Assembly: GCF_000002425.4 (NCBI RefSeq)
Contig: NC_037255.1
Location: 9,876,436-9,940,435, forward strand
Length of the DNA stretch: 64,000 nucleotides
Direction: 5' to 3'
DNA from: Physcomitrium patens
Taxonomy: Eukaryota > Streptophyta > Bryopsida > Funariales > Funariaceae
This document shows positions 49,513 to 58,577 of this stretch, in pieces. A program made the position numbers and the translations under genes. Position 1 is the stretch's first letter, and the number at the start of each line of letters is the position of its first letter. Below the pieces are notes generated by a model. The model was given only the letters and a program-made list of their open reading frames with translations, had not been told where the DNA came from and did not search any database.

Positions 49513-51009
49513 TGTTGTATTGTAACATGACTGTATAGAGAAAGATGATAATATGGATCTTATTACAGAAGAGCCAAGTTAAAAGATAAAGTAAAGAAAT
49601 ATAGATAAAAGATAGGAAGGTAGTAAAACTTTTAGTAGTAATATTTTTTTTTTTAAAAGTAACTTCTATTTACTTTGTAAGGCCATAGAGAAAGAAAAAT
49701 AAGATAGATTGAAAAAATAAATAATATAAACATCTTTAGAAGAAAGTTAAGAGTAAATTTTAGCAAAAATTACCTAGAAAAATTAAATATTGATACCTAG
49801 AGAGGACTGGTTATGAATCTGAATTTAAAACAGATCTCCACACACAACACCAAGTCTCAACGATAATTTGAGAATTCTTCTATAGATCGGAGATGAAGAT
49901 TTAATAGCAAACTAGATAGGATTTCTATGAGTATTATTTTTGTATGATTTGGATTCGTAATGACTTTGTAAGAGCTTTACAAAGTCAAGTTTGTTTTCAA
50001 ATGACTTAAGTTTTTGTGAAATAAAATAGGATTGACATTTTGGGTGATTTCAAGAGTTTTGTAATAAATCTATAGATAAAATTTTGTGAGTTAATGGTTA
50101 TAGTTGTACTTAATTTATGTTATGAATTTAACTAGATCTAACGATTGAATTGAGGGTTATTGAGGTTTAAGTGGATTAAGATCTTAGAAAGTAGAATTTT
50201 AGGTCCAATGAGGGTTTTAAGATTTCTTATAATCTACTAGTTGGATTGGAGTAGAAGTTTTGTATTTGAGTAGTAGACTTATTTTTCTTCGTATGTGAGA
50301 ATTTTGAAATTGATTGAATGGTTTGATATGAAGAAATTGTCATTGGAAATTTTACATTCAGATTCGAGAAGAATATCGATCCATACCTGAGCACATTATT
50401 GTGATTATCATCTATTTGAAGTTAAGAATATTATCTTGTTCTTCAAAAAATTTGAGCTAAATCTAACAATTGGATTGAAAGAAATTGAGTGCTAAAATTT
50501 TGTATTTTTGAAGGATATTGCTTTTTGCTACTGGATATTGGTTATTACTACTTGATATTAGTTATTGCTATTGGATATTAGTTATTGCTATTAGATATTG
50601 GTTATTGCTACTGGATATTGGTTTTTGCTACTAGATATTGATTTTTGCTATTGAATATTGGTTATTGCTATTGGATATTGGTTTGTGCTACTAGATATTA
50701 GCTACTACTATTGAATATTGATTATTGCTATTGATTTTTGGTTATCGCTACTAGCTATTGGCTATTGCTATTGGATATTGGTTATTAATATTGGTTTCTG
50801 GTTATTGCTACTGGTTATTAGCTATTATTACTGATTATTGGCTATTGCTATTGGTTATTACTCACTGTTATTGATTATTAGTTGTTGCTACTAGTTATTA
50901 TTATCAAAGCCGATTACTATTACTGCTTATTTTTTATTGCAATTTTTTCTTTATCTTCTATAGTTAGATGTCTAATGCATTCTTAAGCTAAACGTCACAT
51001 AATACAACA
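49513..51009 (+). repeat. T-family solo LTR with 20-bp minisatellite
   Basis: Ends TGTTGTAT and ATACAACA are inverted repeats of 8 bp with LTR-like TG..CA. Body homologous to 33151-34657. Gag coding is interrupted at the left end and resumes at the right with AYNIDWYDKVQ, the counterpart of ATDIKWDDAAL in the young gag. Confidence 0.8.
50521..50900. repeat. 20-bp minisatellite, 19 units
   Basis: Nineteen consecutive 20-bp units of the type GTTATTGCTATTGGATATTG, in exact 20-bp register with substitutions but no indels. Confidence 0.9.
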
Positions 51010-51467
51010 ATGCTTACAATATAGACTGGTATGATAAAGTACAATGAATTTTGACATGGATTGAAGAATAACATCAAAGATTTGTTATTAACAATGCCAA
51101 AAGCAAAAACTTTAGAATAATTTATTGCTTAAGTCATTGCATGCAACAATCAATTATTTGAAAGGCGTCAAGACTTGACTAGAGAGGAACAAATCAAGTA
51201 ATGGCAACAGCTCCTGAGTTTTCTGAAACATATTCATTAACACAAGAATTAATGCAAATTGATACGATATATTTTAAACCTCTCATGGAACAAAAAAAAA
51301 CTAGACGTCATCAAGAAGGTTTATATTTGTATTTTGGAGAAGCTAAGCAAGTTGCTCAATATTATTCAAAGAAACAATGCAATTACAAAATGAGAAGCAC
51401 AATTACCAAAGAAGATAATGTGTTGAAAAATGAGATTTTTAGCTACAATAAGAACCGTGCGGCTAGA
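51010..51467 (+). pseudogene. Old G1 gag, second part
   Basis: Continues gag after the T insertion. NNQLFERRQDLTREEQIK is read near 51145-51200. Frame 51201-51512 gives IDTIYFKPLMEQKKTRRHQE, and the zinc knuckle has lost two cysteines (LYFGEAKQVAQYYS for LYCGEPKHTAQHCP). It ends at the target site of the young G1 insertion. Confidence 0.75.
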
Positions 51468-51780
51468 ATCATTGTCACGGACATACATATAATTACCTAT
51501 ATGAATAGATAAAAGTATGTAAAAGTAGATAAAAGTAGGTTAATTGTGTAATATCTTCTAGAGAAGCTTCTTAGAAGCTTCATAGACACTGCTTTGACTT
51601 TATAGGAGTCTATAGTTGACTTTTAGGTTAGAAACTTGGTCAACAAGTTAGCCATGTGCCACACATGTTGGAAGCTTAAAGAACAAGCTAACTACGTGGT
51701 CCATCCATAGAAAACTTACCTTGCAAGCAAAGGCATGTGGCCTAGAAAGTCAACATATATTGGAGGTCTTATAGAACATC

Positions 51781-51812
51781 GCCACGTGGCTTCTAGTTAG
51801 ATAGTATATATA
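51781..51812 (+). promoter_or_regulatory. LTR promoter: perfect G-box/ABRE and TATA box
   Basis: GCCACGTGGC at 51781-51790 is a perfect 10-bp palindrome that contains the G-box CACGTG and the ABRE core ACGTGGC. TATATATA begins at 51805. The predicted start lies about 31 bp further, at 51836. The same arrangement is at 57594-57603 in the 3' LTR. Confidence 0.7.
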
Positions 51813-51835
51813 GAGGCAAGAGTGAAGCCCTCTTC

Positions 51836-51846
51836 ACTCTTGTCAA
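51836..51846 (+). promoter_or_regulatory. Predicted 5' end of G1 RNA (self-primer)
   Basis: ACTCTTGTCAA begins 31 bp after the start of the TATA box. It is the exact reverse complement of the 11 bases at 52015-52025 just inside the LTR. In Tf1 of fission yeast the first 11 bases of the RNA anneal to the primer site. The same layout is inferred here. Confidence 0.6.
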
Positions 51847-52014
51847 CTCCTTTCTTGCTTCTAGTCTAGTTTCAAGGGTCTCTAGTTTTCTTGTATTTTG
51901 GCAATAGCCATTCCAGTTTCTTTCTTAATATACATATTTCTATTTTGTCCTATTTCTTTTTGAGAAAAGTCTCACTTACTCTTTAGCTTTCATCGAGTTC
52001 TTGTCCCTGACAGA

Positions 52015-52025
52015 TTGACAAGAGT
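52015..52025 (+). promoter_or_regulatory. Putative self-priming primer-binding site
   Basis: TTGACAAGAGT lies two bases after the 5' LTR. It lacks the TGG start of tRNA-primed sites and pairs over 11 of 11 bases with the predicted RNA 5' end. An ATCAGAGC that resembles part of a methionine-tRNA site occurs further on, near 52036-52044. It is more than 20 bases from the LTR, which makes it a weaker candidate. Confidence 0.6.
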
Positions 52026-52224
52026 ACACTTACAATATCAGAGCTTTGTCTTTTCTTGATTAAGAGTGGATTACCCCTTTTTCTTGATAAGACATAAGCG
52101 CATTAGAAGTTGCGGATTACCCTCTTTTAAACTGATATTGTTCTTAGTATTTTCTTTGTTATCAATTCCTCTCTTCTATTTGTTTTGAGCGTTGTTAGAC
52201 ATCTTCTCTTTTCTAAGTGCTACT

Positions 52225-53232
52225 ATGACAGAGCTTGTTGAAATGAAGAGTGCAATGGCACAGATGCAAGAACAATTGAGGGAGTTAATGCTTGCGATGC
52301 ATCAACTCAATTTACCACCACAAGGAGCAACAAGAATGGTAGGAAGTGAAGATATAGAGATGATTGGGGCTGCTTCAACATCTGCACCAAACCATGTCCC
52401 TTCTCCCAGAATGGAACACCCTTCGAGTGTTAGAGAACCGAGAGTTGCCTTGCCCGAGAAGTTTGATGGTACCAGATCCAAGTTTCGAGGATTCATCAAT
52501 CAGGTCCAACTAGTGATTGAACTTCAACCCCAGAGCTATCCAACTCCAGGGTCACAAGTTAGATTCATTGGTACACTTCTTTCAGGTTCAGCATTGTCAT
52601 GGTTTTCATCTTTTCTTGAACGACGAGATCCAATATTGGATAATCTGGAGGCTTTTTTGGCGGAGTTTCGATCCATGTTTGGAGAACATGATGCAATTCG
52701 TGTTGCAACCAACAAGATCCGTATTTTGCGACAAGGCAATCGATCAGTAACATTATATGCTTCGTAATTTTGACAACTTGCAACTGATATCAAGTGGGAT
52801 GATGCCGCACTTGTGAGTCAATTTCTCTACGGATTACAATATGAGGTAAAGAAATTGATGCTTAATTTACCTGATCCTCAAACATTGAGTCAAGCAATTG
52901 ACTTTGCTGTGAAGTGCGACAATCGACTTTTTGAATTTCGATCCGAGAGTCGCACAAGTAGGCCTCAACGTTACTACAATTCAATGGCAACACCGACATC
53001 TCCTCAACACATACCTTCAGAAGTAGAGGATATGCAAATTGATGCGGTACGTTTCAAATCTCTTACTGAGCAAGAAAAGTCTCGTCGTCGACAAGAAGGA
53101 TTGTGCTTATATTGTGGAGAACCTAAGCACACTGCTCAACATTGTCCAAAGATACGACGTAACTACAAAATGAGGAGTACGGCTGTCAAAGAAGACAGTA
53201 TGTCGGAAAACGAGTACGTCCAGCTACAATAG
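52225..53232 (+). pseudogene. G1 gag, two in-frame stops
   Basis: The first ATG is 52225 (MTELVEMKSAMAQMQEQLRE, a short coiled coil). The capsid region has VALPEKFDGTRSKFRGF and SALSWFSSFLERRDP. The frame meets TAA at 52765-52767 and TGA at 52771-52773 within LYAS-F-QLATDIKWDD, then stays open to 53232. The C-terminal part carries one CX2CX4HX4C knuckle (CLYCGEPKHTAQHC near 53104-53145). Undamaged length would be 335 residues, normal for a gypsy gag. The two stops are adjacent and fit point mutations, so this copy would give only a truncated capsid. Confidence 0.85.
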
Positions 53233-53237
53233 GAACC

Positions 53238-56200
53238 ATGCGGCTGGAATCTTGTACAACTTCTAATGAAGGTCCTATCCTCTCCTCAGAACCATCTCCT
53301 TGTTTTATAATAGATGTGCGTTTAGGACCTAATAATTACAAAGCCTCTGCCTTGATAGATTCAGGAGCCTCAGCTTGTTTTTTAGATGAAGAATTTGCTA
53401 GATGTCATAGAATATCATTAATACAAAAAACTAAACCTGTACACGTAGAAGTCATAGATGGTCGTCCGTTGTCTTCTGGAGATGTAACTCACGAAACACT
53501 TCCTGTAGATGTAGTAATAAATGGTCATAGTAGTTGCGTAATTTTTAATATAATTAGATCTCCCTCTAATCCAGTAATATTAGGCTTATTATGGTTAGAA
53601 AAGTATAATCCTCGAATAGATTGGATTTCTCGTAAACTTGATTTTCCTCGGAGCATTAGTAACAGTTCTATTAATCAAGTAAAAAACCATGAGTCTAGTT
53701 TAGTAAAACCCACACTTATAGGTGCAAAAGCATTTATACACGCAGCAAAAGAAGGATCAACTTTTGCTATTTATGCTGTACCTATTTCTGAAAGCGTAAA
53801 GACTTCAAGTGACATTCCAAGTCAATATCAGGAGTATCAAGACGTTTTTGAGAAAAAGAATGCAGATATTCTTCCTGAGCATCGCCCATACGATTGTTCA
53901 ATCGATCTCAAGGAAGGAACTCAGCCACCATTTGGACCAATTTACAGTTTATCGCAAGATGAGTTGGCTGAACTCAAGACATATATTGACGAGAATTTAG
54001 CGAAGAATTTCATACGCCATTCAAAATCTCCAGCAGGAGCTCCAATTTTATTCGTAAAGAAAAAAGATGGATCTTTACGAATGTGTGTTGACTATCGAGG
54101 ACTCAACAAGATCACAATCAAGAACAGGTATCCATTACCTTTGATATCAGGACTCCTTGACCAGTTAAATCAAGCTAAGATCTATACAAAAATAGATCTA
54201 AGAGGAGCATATAATCTAGTACGGATCAAAGAAGGAGATGAATGGAAGACTGCGTTTCGAACCAGGTACGGACACTTTGAATACAATGTCATGCCTTTTG
54301 GACTCACGAATGCACCAGCTGCTTTTCAACATCTCATGAATGATGTATTTCGTGAATTCTTAGACAATTTTGTCGTCTGCTACCTAGACGATATCCTGAT
54401 TTATTCTAAGAATGTTGAAGAACATGAAATACATGTTCGTCAAGTATTACAAAAACTCAGAGATGCAGGATTGTACGCCAAGATAGAAAAGTGTGTATTT
54501 CACACTACTCAAGTTGACTTTTTAGGATACATCATTTCAAATGATGGTCTTATGATGGATTCTAAGAAAGTCCAAACGATCATGGATTGGAAGATTCCAA
54601 AGACTGTAAGAGATGTCCAATGTTTCTTGGGATTTGCCAATTACTATCGGATCTTCATCAAAGACTTCTCACGAGTTGCAGCTCCACTTACACGCTTGAC
54701 TAGTAAAGATAAATTCCAATGGAATCAAGAAGCGGAAGCAGCATTTGAAGCCTTGAAGACATCGTTTGTCTCTGCACCAGTCTTATATCGTGTTGACTTT
54801 TCCAAGGTATTTTTTATGGAAACAGACGCATCGGATTTTGCCTTGGGTGCAGTTTTATCACAAATGGGAACAGATGACAAACTTCATCCGATAGCTTTTC
54901 ATTCAAGAAAATTCTCAGCAGCCGAGATCAATTATGAGATCCACGATAAAGAACTTCTTGCAATTGTGGATTCTTTTCAAGAATGGCGTCATTATCTAGA
55001 AGGTGCTTCTAGTCCAGTCACTGTGTATACAGATCATAAGAACCTCGAGTATTTCATGTCAGCACGCGTGTTGAATCGTCGTCAAGCTCGTTGGAGTATG
55101 TCTTTGTCAAGATTCGAGTTCATTATCACTTATCGGCCAGGAAAACAACAAGGTTTGTCCGATGCCCTGTCTAGACGTTCTTATTTTGCACCAAAAGAAG
55201 GAGATGCAGCTTTTGAGCAACAAAGAACGGTCCTCTTGAAACCGGAGCAATTTCATCTCCGAGCAGTAAAATCAACATTGACTGTTGATTCAACTTTTCT
55301 CAAGCAAATCCAGTCCAGTATGTCCTCAGACCCTCTTGTTCATGATATCGAGAATAATTCTTCCAAGTCTCATGATTCTTCTAAGTTCGAGTTCAAGAAT
55401 AATCTATTATATTTTGAAGGACGCCTATATGTTCCAGAAGGAAAAGCACGTTTGCGTGTTCTTCAAGCACGTCATGACTTTCCAGCAGCAGGGCACTTTG
55501 GATATAATAAGACTCTGGAACTCATATCAAGAGATTTTTGGTGGCCACAAATGTGGAAGTCAGTCAAAGACTTTGTACAATCATGTGATATTTGTTCAAG
55601 ATCAAAAATTCCTCGACATCGACCTTATGGACTTCTTCAGCCATTACCTATACCAGAACAACCATGGTCTTCTGTTTCTATGGATTTCATCACAGATCTT
55701 CCAAACTCAAGATCTTATGATTCTATATTTGTGATAGTAGATCGTTTCACCAAGATGGCACATTTTATGCCATGTACAAAATCTATCACAGGTGAAGAAA
55801 CAGCTAAGCTTTTCATTGATAATATCTATCGCTATCATGGATTACCTAAAGATATCATATCGGATAGGAGAACTCAATTTGTGTCGAGATTCTGGAGGAC
55901 TCTTTTCAAGATTTTAAAAGTGGACATAAAGCTATCTTCAGCTTTCCATCCTCAAACTGATGGACAAACAGAGCGCGTAAACCAAGTCTTGGAACAGTAT
56001 TTAAGGTGTACCATCAACTACCAGCAAGATGATTGGACAAACCTTCTGCCATTGGCAGAGTTTGCTTATAATAATACGGTACATTCCTCCACGCAACAAA
56101 CACCTTTCTTTGCCAATTATGGCTATCATCTACGACTTGATACTTTTGATTTTTCAAAAGTTGATAATCTTGCAGCAGAAGATATGGCAAATCGGTTGTC

Positions 56201-56726
56201 AGAGTTACATGCAATAATGAAGGCGCAGTTGAAGAAAGCTCAAGAACGACAAAAGATAAATACAGATGTATATCGTAAAGAGCAACCACAACTCAACATG
56301 GGTGATAAGGTATGGCTACTTCGTCGCAATATCAAGACCACTCGACCTTGTGACAAATTGGACTATCGTAGGCTTGGCCCCTTTTCTGTTTCTGAACAGA
56401 TCAACCCAGTTGCATATCGGTTACATCTACCGGAGTCAATGAAGATCCATCCTGTATTCCACGTGTCTCTTCTTGAACTATATAAGACAGTGGATATACA
56501 AGGAAGAAGACAAATGCCACCGCCTCCTATAGAAGTAGATAATAATGAAGAATTTGAGGTGGAAGAGATATTAGATTCAAGGCGGCGCCGAAATAAGCTG
56601 GAATATCTTGTTCATTGGTGCGGATATGATATTAGTGAATGCACATGGGAGCCATCCAAGAATCTAGCAAATGCATCAGCTAAAGTCAAAGTTTTTCATC
56701 AACGACATCCATCAAAACCAAGATGA
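53238..56726 (+). CDS. pol: G1 pol polyprotein (protease, RT, RNase H, integrase, chromodomain)
   Basis: An unbroken 1162-codon frame, shifted -1 relative to gag. It is open from 53127, and its first ATG is five bases after the gag stop. Domains in order: retropepsin with D41-S-G; RT with VDYRGLN and the catalytic Y-L-D-D at 382-385; RNase H with TDAS (D530); integrase zinc finger HX..HX..CX2C (about 745-790); and integrase core D816, D876 and E912, a D,D-35-E triad. The C-terminus has the GPF segment (LGPFSVSEQI) and a chromodomain at about 1107-1150 (EFEVEEILDSR, EYLVHWCGY, CTWEPSKNL). Chromodomains of this class guide integration to marked chromatin. All catalytic residues are present, so the protein could be active. 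It would need production by frameshift or reinitiation after gag. Confidence 0.95.
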   Translation: MRLESCTTSNEGPILSSEPSPCFIIDVRLGPNNYKASALIDSGASACFLDEEFARCHRISLIQKTKPVHVEVIDGRPLSSGDVTHETLPVDVVINGHSSCVIFNIIRSPSNPVILGLLWLEKYNPRIDWISRKLDFPRSISNSSINQVKNHESSLVKPTLIGAKAFIHAAKEGSTFAIYAVPISESVKTSSDIPSQYQEYQDVFEKKNADILPEHRPYDCSIDLKEGTQPPFGPIYSLSQDELAELKTYIDENLAKNFIRHSKSPAGAPILFVKKKDGSLRMCVDYRGLNKITIKNRYPLPLISGLLDQLNQAKIYTKIDLRGAYNLVRIKEGDEWKTAFRTRYGHFEYNVMPFGLTNAPAAFQHLMNDVFREFLDNFVVCYLDDILIYSKNVEEHEIHVRQVLQKLRDAGLYAKIEKCVFHTTQVDFLGYIISNDGLMMDSKKVQTIMDWKIPKTVRDVQCFLGFANYYRIFIKDFSRVAAPLTRLTSKDKFQWNQEAEAAFEALKTSFVSAPVLYRVDFSKVFFMETDASDFALGAVLSQMGTDDKLHPIAFHSRKFSAAEINYEIHDKELLAIVDSFQEWRHYLEGASSPVTVYTDHKNLEYFMSARVLNRRQARWSMSLSRFEFIITYRPGKQQGLSDALSRRSYFAPKEGDAAFEQQRTVLLKPEQFHLRAVKSTLTVDSTFLKQIQSSMSSDPLVHDIENNSSKSHDSSKFEFKNNLLYFEGRLYVPEGKARLRVLQARHDFPAAGHFGYNKTLELISRDFWWPQMWKSVKDFVQSCDICSRSKIPRHRPYGLLQPLPIPEQPWSSVSMDFITDLPNSRSYDSIFVIVDRFTKMAHFMPCTKSITGEETAKLFIDNIYRYHGLPKDIISDRRTQFVSRFWRTLFKILKVDIKLSSAFHPQTDGQTERVNQVLEQYLRCTINYQQDDWTNLLPLAEFAYNNTVHSSTQQTPFFANYGYHLRLDTFDFSKVDNLAAEDMANRLSELHAIMKAQLKKAQERQKINTDVYRKEQPQLNMGDKVWLLRRNIKTTRPCDKLDYRRLGPFSVSEQINPVAYRLHLPESMKIHPVFHVSLLELYKTVDIQGRRQMPPPPIEVDNNEEFEVEEILDSRRRRNKLEYLVHWCGYDISECTWEPSKNLANASAKVKVFHQRHPSKPR

Positions 56727-56821
56727 AAACCTCTCTTATAAAAGAGACAAGATTGAGGCAAGATAACATTCAATTTCCTATCCTTGTTTGTAACTTCTTT
56801 GCATTTTGTGACGCTAATTAG

Positions 56822-57244
56822 ATGGAGAGCCAACAACCAGCGGATTCAACTCAAGAACCTTTGTTTGCTGACTTACCGGATGAGACATTGCGATTGTCAC
56901 AACCTTCAAGACGACGCAACCGAGATGAAGACCCTCAAGAACGACATGTTCTTCCTCGAATAGATGGTGAGATACAACGCGTTTGGTATCACGACCTTGG
57001 AAGAGATTCTCGATGTTTGGTGATATTATTGGAGATAGGAACGACTCCTGATGGTGTTTCAAATGTATTATTTGAAGGAAGTTATGAAGGCCTCAATAGT
57101 GATCAAATAACAGGGTGGTCTTCTTGCCCTGGAATGGGACACTATCGATGGCTAAGAGGACCCATCAACTATCTTCGAAGAGAACAAAGATCAGAGTATG
57201 TAGCAAATACAATTCGCCGCATATTAGATTTTCTCAATATATAA
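56822..57244 (+). CDS. G1 third ORF, unknown protein
   Basis: An intact 140-codon frame starts 95 bases after the pol stop and ends 41 bases before the 3' LTR, on the same strand. The N-terminal 45 residues are polar and rich in Gln, Ser, Asp and Arg (RLSQPSRRRNRDEDPQERHV). The remainder looks like a compact domain with aromatic residues: IQRVWYHDLGRDSRCLVILL, VLFEGSYEGL, GWSSCPGMGHYRW and a helical end RSEYVANTIRRILDFLNI. No signal peptide, transmembrane segment or cleavage site is seen, so it is not a typical envelope-type protein. I do not recognise the family. Position and lack of damage suggest it belongs to the element and may be under selection. Confidence 0.6.
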   Translation: MESQQPADSTQEPLFADLPDETLRLSQPSRRRNRDEDPQERHVLPRIDGEIQRVWYHDLGRDSRCLVILLEIGTTPDGVSNVLFEGSYEGLNSDQITGWSSCPGMGHYRWLRGPINYLRREQRSEYVANTIRRILDFLNI

Positions 57245-57270
57245 TTACCGCTCCTCGTGGAACTCGTCCC

Positions 57271-57285
57271 TAGAAGGGGGGGTAA
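57271..57285 (+). promoter_or_regulatory. G1 polypurine tract
   Basis: TAGAAGGGGGGGTAA abuts the 3' LTR, the expected start site of plus-strand DNA synthesis. Confidence 0.85.
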
Positions 57286-57823
57286 TGTCACGGACATACA
57301 TATAATTACCTATATGAATAGATAAAAGTATGTAAAAGTAGATAAAAGTAGGTTAATTGTGTAATATCTTCTAGAGAAGCTTCTTAGAAGCTTCATAGAC
57401 GCTGCTTTGACTTTATAGGAGTCTATAGTTGACTTTTAGGTTAAAAACTTGGTCAACAAGTTAGCCATGTGCCACACATGTTGGAAGCTTAAAGAACAAG
57501 CTAACTACGTGGTCCATCCATAGAAAACTTGCCTTGCAAGCAAAGGCATGTGGCCTAGAAAGTCAACATATATTGGAGGTCTTATAGAACATCGCCACGT
57601 GGCTTCTAGTTAGATAGTATATATAGAGGCAAGAGTGAAGCCCTCTTCACTCTTGTCAACTCCTTTCTTGCTTCTAGTCTAGTTTCAAGGGTCTCTAGTT
57701 TTCTTGTATTTTGGCAATAGCCATTCTAATTTCTTTCTTAATATACATATTTCTATTTTGTCCTATTTCTTTGAGAAAAGTCTCACTTACTCTTTAGCTT
57801 TCATCGAGTTCTTGTCCTTGACA
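57286..57823 (+). repeat. 3' LTR of young G1
   Basis: 538 bp, begins TGTCACGG and ends CCTTGACA, directly followed by the ATCAT duplication. The self-primer segment ACTCTTGTCAA is conserved at 57649-57659. Confidence 0.95.
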
Positions 57824-58577
57824 ATCATATGCAATACCTAGTAAAGGTCTTATTCTCTCCTTAGATCCTCACCTTGTTTTATAAAAGATGTATATTTAGG
57901 ATGTAAAAATCACAAAGTCTTTGCCTTGTTAGATTCAGGAGTCTTAGCCTATTTTATAGACAAAGATTTTGTCAAAAAAATAAAATAAAATAAAAAAACT
58001 AAACATGTACATGTAGAAGTCATAGATGGTCGTTTTTTGTCTTCTAGAAATGTTACCTATGAGACTTTTCTTTTAGATGTAATAATTAAAGAACATAACA
58101 GTATAGTAGTATTTAATGTAATAAGATCTTCGTCTAATTTGGTTATTTTAGGATTATCATGGCTAAAAAAATATAATCCTCAAATAGATTGGATTTCTCA
58201 TAACTTTAACTTTTTTGGTAGTATAATCCAAGATCAGGTCAGTGAAGTATATCTAAATCTAGTATATCCAAATCTAAGTCTAGTATATCCAAATCTTTAC
58301 TAATAGATGCGAGAACTTTTATGCATGTTGCAAAAGAAGAATTATCTTTTTCTACGTATACTATGCCCATTTCTAATAATAATAAAAAAAAATGTCAAGT
58401 GGTATTAATAGCCAATACCATGAATTCCGAGATGTTTTTGAAAAAAAATGTAGATAATCTTCTAAAGCATCGACCTCATGATTATTCAATTGATTTGTAA
58501 AAAAGAGCTCAACCACCATTCGGACCAATCTATAGCTTATTGTAGAATGAGTTAGCTATATTAAAGGAATACATTGA
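57824..58577 (+). pseudogene. Old G1 protease and start of RT
   Basis: Resumes the old element. Degenerate counterparts of the young protease are seen: DSGVLAYFIDKDF near 57930, then frame 58037-58303 with MSSRNVTYETFLLDV and VILGLSWLKKYNPQIDWIS. A frameshifted continuation reaches the sequence matching ELKTYIDEN, where U is inserted. Confidence 0.8.

Larger units (their letters stand above)
51473..52012 (+). repeat. 5' LTR of young G1
   Basis: Begins TGTCACGG and ends CCCTGACA. U3 carries AGAAGCTTCTTAGAAGCTTC, two palindromic AAGCTT cores. Its limits are fixed by the target duplication and by comparison with the 3' LTR. Confidence 0.95.
51473..57823 (+). mobile_element. G1, young chromodomain Ty3/gypsy retrotransposon, near-complete
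   Basis: 6351 bp with LTRs 51473-52012 (540 bp) and 57286-57823 (538 bp) that differ by six transitions and one 2-bp indel. Flanked by a perfect ATCAT duplication (51468-51472 and 57824-57828). It contains a putative self-priming site, gag with two in-frame stops, an unbroken pol ending in a chromodomain, a third ORF and a polypurine tract. It sits inside the gag/protease junction of an older copy of its own family. Low LTR divergence indicates a recent insertion. The gag stops mean this copy needs gag from elsewhere. Confidence 0.95.

Noticed and set aside
50521-50900. CRISPR-like regular repeat
   Set aside because: Units are contiguous and diverged with no unique spacers, and the context is a plant retrotransposon LTR. 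It is a minisatellite.
52036-52044. ATCAGAGC as a methionine-tRNA primer site for G1
   Set aside because: It lies more than 20 bases from the LTR end fixed by the target duplication, and the TGG start is absent. The 11-nt self-complement sits next to the LTR and fits better.
56822-57244. Third G1 ORF as an envelope gene
   Set aside because: No signal peptide, membrane segment or cleavage site is visible. Position alone does not support that role.
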